From: Megaleporinus macrocephalus
Taxonomy: Eukaryota > Chordata > Actinopteri > Characiformes > Anostomidae
Assembly (NCBI GenBank): GCA_021613375.1
Contig: CM038719.1
Span: 35,223,747-35,287,746 of the forward strand
Reading direction: 5' to 3'
Length of the DNA: 64,000 nt
Notes under the pieces: model-generated
Told to the model about the DNA's origin: nothing
The model's input: only the letters and a program-made list of their open reading frames with translations
Databases searched by the model: none
Translations under genes and position numbers: made by a program
Shown: positions 22,395-34,260 of the stretch, in pieces
How the letters are laid out: each line of letters begins with the position of its first letter
How positions within the stretch are numbered: position 1 is the first letter of the stretch

Positions 22395-23270
22395 GCTCCA
22401 CAAACAGCCAAGACGTGATTTGTGATGTTTGTGGAAAATTGCTAAGGAGTTGTGGGAACACCACACGTGTATAAACACATAAAACATCACAAAAAGGAGA
22501 ACTCCGAGCTACAAAAGAAACGAAGGTAAGAGGAGAGAAACCCCTCAGAGAGAGCCTCAGAGTATTCAGATTGCTCATATAGTGTTTAAAGTAACATCAC
22601 TTCATGTCACTGGTGCGGCTGAATATAATAAATTTTGTGTTATCTGTGAAAGAGACGCTATCCACTCCTTCAAAGTTTGTAATCAAACGTGACGTTGCGG
22701 AGCTGCGAGTGCTGCTTAGCAACAGAAATTAAACAATTTTCCCATTGGCTCAGCAGCCTTGTGCTAGCAACAGCTATAGTTTAACGGTTATTTCTCCTTA
22801 GACTCTTTATAAATGTCTGGCTCATATGTTTACAGACGCTCAAATTATTATTAATCTGGCAACGGGTTGAAATGTTACAGATTTCTATTCGGATCACATC
22901 CTTTTAATTATGAAATAGGAGACGACGATGACTGCAGGCTACTGTTAAGCTTGTATTATGAATATAAAAACAATACAAACAAACAAACAAACAAACTGTG
23001 CTTTAATAATAATAACAGCAATAAAATAATAATGTTAATAATATCAAATATCGTTTCTATGATTCTTTTTCATTATAAAATATTGCTATTATTAATAATA
23101 ATATAAATACAGTTGTTGTTATTATAACAAATAACTCATCTGCTACATGTAGGTAGGGTATAAATATCCTTTATTTTATATCATGTAGGTGATTCCCCAT
23201 CGCTATCGGTATTGGTATCAGTATCTGTGATACCAATTTTTGCAGTATCGCACACCACTACTAATGAGTA
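22395..23270 (+). mobile_element. Inserted block with hAT-like BED-finger relic
   Basis: The block separates the truncated V fragment from ordinary flank. A plus-strand frame from about 22410 reads VICDVCGKLL with a later His-rich stretch. This resembles the N-terminal BED zinc finger of hAT transposases (CxxC ... HxxxH), but a stop or 1-base slip interrupts it. Near 23200 there is a run of gtatc/ggtatc repeats. Terminal repeats were not identified, so the boundaries are uncertain. Confidence 0.35.
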
Positions 23271-23894
23271 AATATTTCTATTTCAGTGAAGCAAGCTATA
23301 TTAAAACACTGCCATGTCAAAATTCTACAGACATTTTTACATTTAGGTGTAATTTCTATTTATAAGTTTATGAAGTAAGTGTATGTTCATGCATGTTCAT
23401 GACCAATATGTAGCTCTGCTATTCTGGAGCATTTAGATTTAAAACACAAATGTAATAAATACACAGGAATTATTGCCAGTTCCTTATAAATAATTCATAC
23501 CCTACTATAAACAGGTGATTAGTCTGAGTGCTTTTGGTTACTTTACAATGTCTACTCTCTTCATGTGTTCATATGCATATTCAGATTTTAAGCTTATAAT
23601 AAATTTACTTAAAAAAAAACAACAAAAAAACCCCCCCAAAAAAAACTGGGAAGCCAAAAATGTACCGTTTATACAAAACAGTGTTAACAATGTCAAGCAG
23701 AGTAAAGTCTTAGTTTCATGCAACTGAAAACACTGACAAGGGACTTTTTCAATTTTTGTCACAATATGTATTTATTTTACTTTCACAGATACATTTATAT
23801 ACCACAATCACAGAAATTAGGTTAAATAGTGTAATTAAACTGAAATATATGTAGGAAAATTTAATGCAAGTCTGCTAAAAAAAAGTGGATAGCA

Positions 23895-23898
<4 letters not shown>

Positions 23899-23969
<71 letters not shown>
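23899..23969. repeat. (AT)n microsatellite
   Basis: About 70 bp of pure AT dinucleotide repeat immediately 3' of the V5 RSS. Confidence 0.95.
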
Positions 23970-23971
<2 letters not shown>

Positions 23972-24061
23972 TCACTGTCATTGTCCTAGAATGGCCCTGA
24001 CAACAGAGTTTGGTTACTCAGGTAGTATTTGTTCAGCTGCTCCATCATCTCCATCACTATG

Positions 24062-24569
24062 TCTCTTCGAGCACAGTAATAAACAGCAGTGTCCTCTGCT
24101 CTCAGACTCTTGGCCTCTAGGAACTGTGTACTTGAGGAAACGTCCTCACTCAGTATGAAGTGGTCTTTCATGGAGTCTGCATATGTGGGTTCTTTCGCTC
24201 TACCCGAGTCTACGTACCCCATCCATTCCAGAGCTTTCCCTGGTTTCTGTCGTATCCAGTGCATGTAATGCTTGGTCATATCATATCCAGAAATCTTACA
24301 GGAAATCTTCACCCTTTCTCCAGGTTTCTTCACCTGAGGTGGAGACTGATCCATCCTGATCTCCTGACATGAGAGACCTTAACAAGAACAAACAGCGTAA
24401 CAACATACAATGAAACTGAATTAACTAAACAGAGGAATTATTCCTATACAATAAAGTAGGATCTCAATGTTGTACTAAAATCAGATCATCACATCACTAC
24501 ATAACAAGCTCATAAGTAGTTACTTTGTATGGACCACAAAATGAAACATATGATTCTGGAAATCTTCAT
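24062..24569 (-). CDS. IGHV gene V5, group II
   Basis: Leader 24524-24569 (MKISRIICFILWSIQ, donor GTAACT) and V exon 24062-24377 (acceptor TTGTTAAG, mature start [12 protein letters not shown]). Landmarks: [38 protein letters not shown]2 is long (YVDSGRAKEPTYADS). RSS: heptamer cactatg 24055-24061 (one base off), 22-bp spacer, nonamer agtatttgt 24024-24032 (7 of 9). At the position of the octamer found in V2 the sequence reads tttaacat, so the promoter may be weak. Coding frame intact. Confidence 0.9.
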
Positions 24570-24659
24570 TATGCTACGTGAAGTCTCACTAATAAAGTTA
24601 CTACAGCTTTTGTGTAATGGGTGATTATAAAGAAATGATGGAGCTTGAATTTACATATT

Positions 24660-25740
24660 TGTTTCTCTAGAGGTTTAACATCAACCTATTCAAATTTTCA
24701 GAAGGTAGTGGACGTGCTGATCAAGCAAAGCTGAAGCTCCACCTTCTACTGGTAATGCTCCACCACCTCGTTCTGAGAATAATGTTATGGTTTTATGACA
24801 TATTTCATGGAGCTCTGTATGTACAGTAGATACTGAAATGTGTTTGATATGCTTTTAGTGTATGTGGGCATGTGTGTTGGTTACTTTGCATACTCGGCCC
24901 TCTAGAGGCCTCAATATGAATAATTAGAATTTGTACTGAGAATTAAGCCACTTTAAAAGAACCACATCACAATTCTATCATAATCAGCAATGTCTTTATA
25001 ATGAAAATGGGCCACACAATCTATGTACCAGTTTGCGAAGCCCACACATCAGCCTCAAAATCTGGTCAAGTTCATAGAAATGTTTATATGAATACACCTG
25101 AGAACATATACACATGTGATAAACCATGGAACAGACAGTATGTACTATATATAATTATCTAATGAAGTAGTCTCTGACATTAAGATGAATGGTGTTGTCC
25201 TCCACAGAAGTTTCCTGGAGATGTACCACCTTTCAGAGTTTATCTCCAACACACCTGTTTCTAATTTTCAGATGTTCATAATTTATTGATAGTAAATGTA
25301 AAACTAATTAGTTGTAGTTGCAGTTAGTGATACTGAGTTAGAGCTTCAATGGCAACAATACCACACCTACTGTGATGATGAAGTAATGGATGAGGGAGAG
25401 TCCAGGTCCAGTCCAGGTGCAGGACAGTCTAAAACCAATCCATACAAGAAAACCAAAGCATACTTACAAAACTTAAAAAAGGCAGATACAGACAAAAAGA
25501 GAGGCAGGATGTTACATCCTATAAATATACGAACAGAGATCATGATTTTATATGTGAACTAAATGAATATAAATGAGCGGTCCAGGGCTCTTTATCATGT
25601 AGTGATCTTCGTTCAAACAGTGCACAAATAAAAAAGAATAATGGTGTTGTTGGTGTTTTCTGGGATTCTCTGGGGTTCTGCTCATTGTTAAGAGAATGTT
25701 TACAGCTCTGGTTCATTTGTGTAACAGAAGAATGAGCTTG
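24660..25740. other. V5-V6 interval
   Basis: Flank shared with 29.1-30.3 kb and, in part, 38.5-39.0 kb, as expected for duplicated V units. No genes or intact elements were recognised. Confidence 0.45.
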
Positions 25741-25783
25741 AGAGGGTTTTTATACAGGTGTTTAGGCTTTTTGTGTCAGTGTG

Positions 25784-26282
25784 AGCCTCGTGCATAGTAA
25801 TAAACAGCCGTGTCTTCAGCTTTCAGGCTCTTCACCTGCAGGTATAGCATGTTGTTACTGGTGTCTTTAGTGATGGAGAACTGGCCCTGTAGTGACTCGG
25901 CATATATAATGCCTGTGCCTGTGTCAATGCGGCCAATCCAGTCCAGTCCTTTTCCAGGTTTCTGACGGATCCAGTGCATGTACCAGCTACTCAGTGAGAA
26001 ACCAGACACAGAACAGGACAGAGTGACCGATTTCCCAGGAGTCTCCACCACTGACTCAGAGGAGGTCAGTGACTGTCCATATGTATCTGGAATAAAAGTA
26101 ATTAGTCAGTATATAACTTAACTAGATGATAATTCACTGCATGCTTTCATAATGTCTCTCAGAAAAGAAAATATATTCTTAAAGATAACAGTTTAAAAGA
26201 GTTTAAGAGTTATTTTAAGAGTTTAAAATATTTAGAACTTACACGAAATTAGTATCATTAATATACAATAACTTAGATTCAT
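25784..26282 (-). CDS. IGHV gene V6, group III, second conserved Cys replaced by Tyr
   Basis: Leader 26243-26282 and V exon 25784-26086 are intact, with RSS heptamer 25777-25783, 23-bp spacer and nonamer 25745-25753. The end of framework 3 reads AVYYYARG: a TGT to TAT change removes the second Ig cysteine (plus-strand gcatagtaataaac where relatives have gcacagtaataaac). Framework 2 also has GLDWIG in place of GLEWIG. An open frame that probably cannot form the domain disulphide unless D or N bases restore it. Confidence 0.88.
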
Positions 26283-27094
26283 CTTCCTGTTGAAGTTTTG
26301 AACCATTAATGGATAATGTTGAAGAAGTGCTGTCTGAGAGGTTTCTAATAACTGGGGCAGCCAAGAATGCGCTGTATATACTAGACTGTATTTGAATAGG
26401 GAGTGTCCACAACTTTGGGCAGTAGTATGGATGAATACTTTTGACATAGACGTGTGTTCTCTACCTGATGCGTTAATTTAGCTTCAGCATTGTTTCCAGA
26501 AACTACATTTCTAAATAAAAATAAAACTTTTTACAAACTATCTTCAAACATTTTAAACATTTTAGGGTATATGCAGTGCATATATTTATTTTCATGCATG
26601 TTCAAGAATAGCTGGGTGAGCATGATATAGCATGATATACATCAACTAGTAATAGAGAAGTAACATATGCTGTTAAACTGCAAATGTCAAATGGAATGTT
26701 TCTCTTGTAAACCACTTCTGCAGCCTAACCTCTGGTTCAGTGTTGAGATGTTCACTCAGCCAGTAAAATGTAATAGTTGAACTTCAGAGTAAAAGCTAAG
26801 TAGAAATGGTTGAATGCCATATATGTGATGATAAAGTGTGGAACTTTGTAGAAGTTTTACTGGGCATTGGTGAATGTAGAGTTCATTCTAGAAGATCTCT
26901 TTGACAAGATGCAATGCTGTTGAAAAGCAACATACCTTCCAGATCATAGAGTAAACTTTTCATTCAAATAATGAAGCAATTACGACAAGTTATGCTTTTG
27001 TGTATGATATGTATGACACAGTCATGCATTATTTTCTTTTTCTACACATTTCCTCTCCAGCACTGTAGAAATGGTTAATTAGTCAAATCAAATA

Positions 27095-27834
27095 GACTAT
27101 ACCGCCAAAAGTATTTGCTCGTCTGCCTTTACATACATATGAACTTGAGTTACATCCATTCTTGATGCATAGGGTTTAATATGATGTCGGCCCACCCTTT
27201 GCAGCTATAACAGCTTTGATTCTTTTGGGAAGGCTCTCCACACGGTTTAGGTGTTTATGGGAATGTTTGACCATTCTTTCAGAAGCGCGTTTGTGAGGTC
27301 AGACACTGATGTTGGACGAGAAGGCCTGGCTCGCAGTCTCCGCTCTAATTCAGACCAAAGATGTTATATTCAGATCAACGCTGTGCATTGCGCTTGGATG
27401 CAGCTGCTCAGCCATGAAAACCCATTCCATGAAGTTCTCCACGCACTGTTCTTGAGCTGATCTGAAGGCCATGTGAAGTTTGGAGGTCTGTAACAACTGA
27501 CACTGCACTATTCACCTCAGCATCCATTCACCCCACACTGTCATTTTACATTCCCAATCGCTTCCACTTTGTTATAATGCTACTGAGAGTTGACTATAGA
27601 ATATTTAGAAGTGAGGAAATTCAGGACTGGTCTTGTTGCGCAGGTGCCATCTTATCACGGTACCACGCTGGAGTTCACTGAGCTCCTGAGAGCAACCCAT
27701 GCTTTAACTAAGGTGTGTAGAAGCAGTCTGCATGAATAGGTGCTTGATTTTATACACCTGTAGCCATGGAAGTGATTGGAACACCTGAATTCAGTTTTTT
27801 TGATGGGTGAGTGAACACTTTTGCCAATATAGTG
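27095..27834. mobile_element. Internally deleted Tc1-like transposon, copy 3
   Basis: Third copy of the element in the same flanks, preceded by TA at 27093-27094. It matches copies 1 and 2 through the same internal deletion, which shows that the deleted form predates the segment duplications. Confidence 0.82.
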
Positions 27835-27921
27835 TTAATTACTTCAAATGGACACAAGCTAATTAACTAGTTTTTAATTAACTCAAACATTTGTTGGAAT
27901 AATTCCTTGGTCCTTAAAGCA

Positions 27922-28056
27922 TCAATGCAACCAATCCATTCCAGTCCTTTCCCAGGTTTCTGTCAGATTCAGCACAACCACCTACAAGAAAGTCCAGACA
28001 TTCCCCGGGTTTCTCCACCACTGATACAGAGAAGGTCAGTGACTGTCCATAAGCAT
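27922..28056 (-). pseudogene. Group III V relic, copy 3
   Basis: Same truncated framework 1-2 relic as at 17.4 and 21.8 kb. In this copy the GEK-like Pro-Gly part reads EKPGECLDFL. It is damaged in the same way and has no RSS. Confidence 0.72.
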
Positions 28057-28339
28057 CTGGATATCTGGTACCAAGAAATTTTGACTACAACTGTTACAAA
28101 CTTTTTAACATTTGTTCTTAAAGAGGACTTGATTTTGGCAGGGTCTTGTTCTTAACTCAGCCTCATTCTTATTTGGACATGGACTCAACTTGCTCTACAG
28201 TAAAGAACCCTGATCAAGTCCGAGACTAGAGCAAGTCCAGTCTGAGCTCTGTTGAGATCAAAGATCAGCTTGGATTTGATTTTGTCTCATCGTCATTATG
28301 GAATTCCTCTTAGTGGACGTGACTACAGATCTGTCCGTC

Positions 28340-28442
28340 CATCCATTATCTTGCGCTTTATCCCACTAGTCAGGGTCATGGGGGTATTGGAGCCTTGCTG
28401 TGAGGAGACAGTGCTAACCACCACACCACAATGCCGCGACTA
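28340..28442 (-). mobile_element. Truncated tRNA-like SINE, copy 3
   Basis: Same shortened SINE as at 17.8 and 22.2 kb, between the V relic and V7. Confidence 0.55.
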
Positions 28443-28506
28443 CAGATCTAGAGTTCGGTTATCGGGGTAGTATTTGTTCAGCTGCCCCATCAGCTTCATC
28501 ACTGTG

Positions 28507-29003
28507 TCTCTCGAGCGCAGTAATAAACAGCAGTGTCCTCTGCTCTCAGACTCTTGGCCTCTAAGAACTGTGTACTTGAGGAAACGTCCTCACTCAGTAT
28601 GAAGTGGTCTTTCATGGAGTCTGCATATGTGGGTTCATCAGTTTCACCCGAGTACAAAAATCCAATCCATTCCAGAGCTTTCCCTGGTTTTTGTCTTATC
28701 CAGTGCATGTAGTAGCCGGTCATGTCATATCCAGAAATCTTACAGGAAATCTTCACACTTTCTCCAGGTTTCTTCACCTGAGGTGGAGACTGATCCATCC
28801 TGATCTCCTGACATGAGAGACCTTAACAAGAACAAACAACATACAATGAAACTGAATGAACTAAACAGAGAAATTATTCCTAAAATCAAGTAGGATCTCA
28901 ATGTTATACTAAAATCAGATCATCACATCACTACATAACAATCTCATAAGTAGTTACTTTGTATGGACCACAAAATGAAACATATGATTCTGGAAATCTT
29001 CAT
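28507..29003 (-). CDS. IGHV gene V7, group II
   Basis: Leader 28958-29003 (MKISRIICFILWSIQ) and V exon 28507-28821. Landmarks: [37 protein letters not shown]2 is FLYSGETDEPTYADS. RSS: heptamer cactgtg 28500-28506 (perfect), 22-bp spacer, nonamer agtatttgt 28469-28477. It is the intact counterpart of the deleted pseudogene at 17.9 kb, which shares its RSS almost base for base. It looks functional. Confidence 0.92.
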
Positions 29004-29099
29004 TATGCCACAGTGAAGTCTCACTAAATGCTAACACAGTTACTACAGCTTTTGTGTAATGAGTGATTATAAAGAAATGATGGAGCCTGAATTTACATA

Positions 29100-30300
29100 T
29101 TTGTTTCTCTAGAGGTTTAACATCAACCTATTCAAATTTTCAGAAGGTAGTGGATGATCAAGCAAAGCTGAAGCTCCTCCTTTTACTGTTAATGCTCCAT
29201 CACCTCGTTCTGAGAATAATGTTATGGTTTAATGACATATTTCATGGAGCTCTATATGTACAGCAGATACTGAAATACGTTTGATATGCTTTTAGTCTAG
29301 TGGGCATGTGTGTTGATTACTTTGCATACTCTGCCCTCTACAGGCCTTAATATAAGTTTGTACTGAGAATTAAGCCACTTGAAAAGAAGCATTAGGTGCA
29401 TACAAGTAAGATTATATAGTATATTTCTATCACATTCAACAATGTCTGTATAATGAAAATGGGCCTCACAATCTATGTACCCACAAATTAGCCTTAGAAT
29501 CTGGTAAAATTCATAGAAATGTTTATATGAATATATTTGAGAACATATTTACATATGAGAAAAGGAGTAATCATGGAACAGACAGTATGTACCATATATG
29601 ATAAGTATCTAATGAAATAGTCTCTGACATTAAGATGAATGGTTTTGTCCTCCACAGAAGGTGTGTTCCTAGAGATGTACAACCTTTCAGAGTTTAGCTC
29701 CAACACACCTGTTTCAAATTTTCAGATGTTCATGATTTATTGATAGCAAATGTACAACTAATTACTTCTGTTTACAGTTAGTGATACTGAGTTAGAGCTC
29801 CCGGGGAAACAATACCACACCTATTGTGATGATGAAGTAGCGGACGCGGCAGATCAGTCCAGGTGCGGGACAGTCCATGATAATCACATAAAGATTAGAA
29901 ATAAAAAACAATCCATACAAGAAAACCAAAGCATACATACATACATGCAATAGTTTACTGTAAAAACTCCACAATCCACAAAGAACAAATCCACAACACA
30001 CACTGCACATTACACAAATGCCACTATAAGACAAGGAGCAAACAGATGAATGCTCAAGGGGGGGTAAGGGACACCTGGGAAGGGTAGGGAAACGAGGAAC
30101 AGGTGAGTGGTTTGACATGGAGGAGCTTTTCTACATGAATTAAAGGAATATAAATAAGCAGTGCAGGGCTATAATCATATTAGGTAGTGATCTTTGTCCA
30201 TACAGTGCACAAATAAAAGAATAAAATGTCCTTTTTGGTTCAAACATTCAGATCATTCAGTTCACATTTAGATGGTGGTGTTGGTGTTGAGATGAGCAGG
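29100..30300. other. V7-V8 interval
   Basis: Duplicated flank, homologous to 24.7-25.7 kb. The minus-strand ORF 29792-30118 has no recognised motif. Confidence 0.4.
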
Positions 30301-30351
30301 TGAGCTTGAGCGAGTTTTTATATCAGTCTTTAGGCTTTTTGTGTCAGTGTG

Positions 30352-30800
30352 AGTCTCGCGCACAGTAATAAACAGCCGTGTCTTCAGCTTTCAGGCTCTT
30401 CACCTGCAGGTACAGCATGTTATTACTGGTGTCTTTAGTGATGGAGAACTGGCCCTGTAGTGACTGGGCAAAGTAGGTGCTAGTGCCACCATCAATGAAA
30501 CCGATCCACTCCAGTCCTTTTCCCGGTTTCTGACGAATCCACTGCATCCAGTAGCTGCTCATTGAGAAACCAGACACAGAACAGGACAGAGTGACTGATT
30601 TCCCAGGTTTCTCTACCACTGACTCAGAGGAGGTCAGTGACTGTCCATATGTATCTGGAAAAAGGTAATTATAGAATTAATAACATAATTAGTTTATATT
30701 TAACTGCACACTTTCAGAAGAAGGAAATAACAAAAACAGTCTTAAAAATGTGGAGCTTACAGGAAATTAATATTAATAATATACAATAACTTAGATTCAT
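30352..30800 (-). CDS. IGHV gene V8, group III, first gene of tandem unit 1
   Basis: Leader 30761-30800 ([13 protein letters not shown], donor GTAAGC) and V exon 30352-30654. Landmarks: [37 protein letters not shown]2 is [15 protein letters not shown]: heptamer cagtgtg 30345-30351, 23-bp spacer, nonamer agtttttat 30313-30321 (one base off the group norm). Its leader intron type (aggaaattaatattaataat) is shared only with V10. It looks functional. Confidence 0.92.
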
Positions 30801-31902
30801 CTTCCAGCTGAAGCTTCTGAACCATAAACTGAAAATGATGAGAAAGTGTTGTCTGAGAGATCACTGATAACTGCAACAGCCAATATATATATACATATAT
30901 ACCATATGGAGCATATTTGAATAGGGAGTGTCCACAACTATGGGGAGTGGTCTTTGCTTCACACAGTATAATACATGTTATAGAGTGAATTTATTCCATT
31001 TTATTTTATTCATTTATTTATTTTGTATTAAATATTACTATCATGTTCAACACGTCTTCCTTCTTTCCAGACATTTTTAAATGTAGGTATAATTTCTAGT
31101 TCTAGTGACTGTGTAAGGTTTTTTAGTAAGATAATGTTCTATTATTTATAAACAATTTGAAGTTTTGCTTTTATTTGTATATATTCACCAGTCTTATATA
31201 TACACTAATATAATACAATGATAGGTTAGAGAGGTCCTGGTTACTTTGCATTGTCTGCCCTCTTCAGGAACATATACACATGTTCAGCTTTTGTGCTCTT
31301 AAGAAAGTTACATTAAAAAGATTAAAAGCTATTTTATCAGCTATATTAATAATTCAGCTCCTAAATTCAATGAAACTGTGTCAAACAGTCTGTGTCCATT
31401 TAAGGAAACCTGTGTAACTGACTTGCATAGTGAGTTTGCAGTACTAATAAAAATTTATTCACAACTTAGATATTATTTTATAGCCTCTTCATATTTAGTT
31501 AATGTCTATACGTGTATCTTTAAGTTCCTTAAAATGATATTAGGTCTTCATTTTCACAGATTATCTTTTTCCCAGAAAAGGTGAATCTGTTTAATGATTC
31601 ACAGTTAAAGGACACTTGTAACTACTGAGTGAAGTGATCAAATAACTGGAACCCAGACAGATCTGATGACGTCTTAAGGGGAGTGAATGTTATTAAAATG
31701 CACTATATAACCATACCACACACAGAAAGCATGAATGGATAATCATAAGCATATATACAAAAGAAATTGTTGACCACGACAGATGTCTCTGGGGTTCTGC
31801 TCTTTGTTAAGAGAATGTTTACAGCTCTGGTTCATTTGTCTAACAGAAGGATGAGCTTGAGCGGGTTTTTATACAGGTGTTTAGGCTTTTTGTGTCAGTG
31901 TG

Positions 31903-32366
31903 AGCCTCGTGCACAGTAATAAACAGCCGTGTCTTCAGCTTTCAGGCTCTTCACCTGCAGGTACAGCATGTTGTTACTGGTGTCTTTAGTGATGGAGAAC
32001 TGGCCCTGTAGTGACTGGGCATATATAGTGCCTGTGCCAGTATCAATGCGACAAATCCATTCCAGTCCTTTTCCAGGTTTCTGACGGATCCAGTTCATGC
32101 ACCAGCTACTCAGTGAGAAACCAGACACAGAACAGGACAGAGTGACCGATTTCCCAGGTTTCTCTACCACTGACTCAGAGGAGGTCAGAGACTGTCCATA
32201 AGTATCTGAAATAAAGATCATAACAGGATTAGACAAGAAATATTAGCTGCATGATCTCATACTGTCTCTCAAATGACAGAATATTTTCAAAGATAACATT
32301 AACAGACTAAAAATGGTTTAACTTACATGAAATTAGTATCATTAATATACAGTAACTAAGATTCAT
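31903..32366 (-). CDS. IGHV gene V9, group III, second gene of tandem unit 1, with two extra cysteines
   Basis: Leader 32327-32366 and V exon 31903-32205. RSS heptamer 31896-31902, 23-bp spacer, nonamer 31864-31872. Beyond the normal Cys pair it has a Cys in CDR1 ([10 protein letters not shown]) and a Cys at the end of framework 2 (GLEWICRID, where relatives have WIG). In an Ig V fold these positions are near CDR1 and CDR2, so a second disulphide is conceivable. Frame intact. Confidence 0.9.
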
Positions 32367-32745
32367 CTTCCTATTTAGGTTCTGAACCATAATCTAAGAA
32401 TTTTGTGGGCGTGTTGTCTGAGAGATCACTAATAACTGGGACAGCAAAGAACATGCTATTTATACTAGACTGTATTTGAATAGGGGGTGGCCACAACTTT
32501 GGGCATTCGTCTCAGATTCATACAGTTTAATATATGGATGAGTGAATATTCCTATTTTAATAATAAAAACACTGTCATGTTAATTTTGAATAAAAACTTT
32601 CTCTCCGGACATGTTTATATTTAGGTGTAATTTCTAATTTAGTGATTGTAGGAGTTAAGTGTAAGCGTATGTTAATGCATAGTTATGACCAATATGTAGC
32701 TCTGCTGCATAAATGGTCAGGAATTATGGGTATATACTGATATAT

Positions 32746-33445
32746 AGACACTATCAGGTCCACTTTCCATATAGGTGCACTTGTAGCTCTAGAATTACAG
32801 ACTGTATTCCTTCGGTTTCTCTGTATAGTATGTTACTCTTTTCTTCAATGGTCAGGACCCCTACAGGACCACCACAGAGCAGGTACTATTTAGGTGGTGG
32901 GTTATTCCCAGCACCGTACTAACACAGATGTAGCATGTTATGAGTGTGTATTATGCTCGTACATGTGGATCAGACACAGCAGTGCTGCCGTAGTGTTTAA
33001 ACACTTTGTCCACTCACTGTCCACTCTATTAGACACTCCCACCTTGTTGGTCCACCTCTTATATGAAAAGTCAGAGACAGTAGCTCATCTTTTGCTGTCT
33101 GTGTTGGTCACCCTCTTGTCCTTCATCAGTGGTCACAGGATGCTGCCCACAGGACACTGTTGGCTGGATGTTGCTGGTGGGTGGACTAGTATCAGTCCAG
33201 CAGCGACACTGAGGTGTTTAAACACTCCAGCAGCGCTGCTGTAACTGATCCACTCACACCAGCACAACACACACTTACACACAACCATCATGACAGTGTT
33301 AATTCGGTTATGAGAATGATCCACCTCCCTAATAATACATTCTCTGTGGTGGTCCTGTCTGGGTCCTGCAGAACAGGGTGAAAGGGGGCTAAAAAGAGAT
33401 ATAGAAAAAAATAAAGTCCACAGTTAATTTGAACTACTATATGGA
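32746..33445. mobile_element. Palindromic dispersed repeat, copy 1
   Basis: The two halves are inverted relative to each other. Left, aggaccaccacagagcaggt (about 32866-32885) pairs with tctctgtggtggtcctgtct near 33340-33360, and internal blocks (tttaaacactttgtcc, cagcagtgctgc) also recur inverted. Part of each half carries cactgtccactctattagac. It has no coding capacity. I recall repeats of this kind as abundant in otophysan fish, but could not check. It recurs at 36.2 and 40.0 kb inside tandem V units. Confidence 0.6.
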
Positions 33446-33810
33446 GTTTTAACCAGAATAGAACACATGTTACTTCATCAAATATCTTCCTGTTATTGAC
33501 ATAAGCTGTTTGTGAGTTTAGTTATTGCTTTATGAAAGTTAGTGATCAAAGAAAGTTTTATTGTTTAAAACATTATGTTGAATGCTAATTTATCACAAAG
33601 CCAGAGATCGACCACCCTGCAGAGTTTTGTTCCAGTCCACCTCATCCTAACTTTCAGATGTTCATATTTAGATGGTGTTGTTGGTGTTGGATGTCTCTGG
33701 GGTTCTGCTCATTGTTAAGAGAATGTTTACAGCTCTGGTTCATTTGTCTAACAGAGGGATGAACTTGAGAGGGTTTTTATACAGGTGTTTAGGCTTTTTG
33801 TGTCAGTGTG

Positions 33811-34260
33811 ACTCTTGCGCACAGTAATAAACAGCCGTGTCTTCAGTTTTCAGGCTCTTCACCTGCAGGTACAGCATGTTTTTACTGGTGTCTTTAGTGA
33901 TGGAGAACTGGCCCTGTAGTGACTGGGCAAAGTAGGTGCTAGTGCCACCATCAATGTAACCAATCCATTCCAGTCCTTTTCCCGGTTTCTGACAGATCCA
34001 CTGCATCCAGTAGCTGCCCATCGAGAAACCAGACACAGAACAGGACAGAGTGACCGATTTCCCCGGTTTCTCTACCACTGACTCAGAGGAGGTCAGTGAC
34101 TGTCCATAAGTATCTGGAAAAAGGTAATTATAGAGTTAATAACATAATTAGTTCATATTTAACTGCACACTTTCAGAAAAAGGAAAATAACAAAAACAGT
34201 CTTAAAAATGTGGAGCTTACAGGAAATTAATATTAATAATATACAATAACTTAGATTCAT
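33811..34260 (-). CDS. IGHV gene V10, group III, first gene of tandem unit 2
   Basis: Leader 34221-34260 (donor GTAAGC) and V exon 33811-34113. RSS heptamer 33804-33810, 23-bp spacer, nonamer 33772-33780. Framework 2 reads [14 protein letters not shown]: the usual Arg of WIRQ is Cys. CDR2 is [12 protein letters not shown] and the exon ends YYCAQE. The extra unpaired Cys is shared with V12 at the equivalent place in the next unit. Frame intact. Confidence 0.9.

Noticed and set aside
24160..24372. Plus-strand ORFs overlapping V genes (also 28604-28816, 17936-18136, 59129-59425, 63013-63270)
   Set aside because: Mirror images of V exons. The minus-strand frames carry the V motifs, splice sites and RSS.
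32713..33324. ORFs of 69-116 aa in the palindromic repeat (also 36238-36826 and 39982-40609)
   Set aside because: They are not conserved between the three copies in frame or length; the repeat has no coding role.
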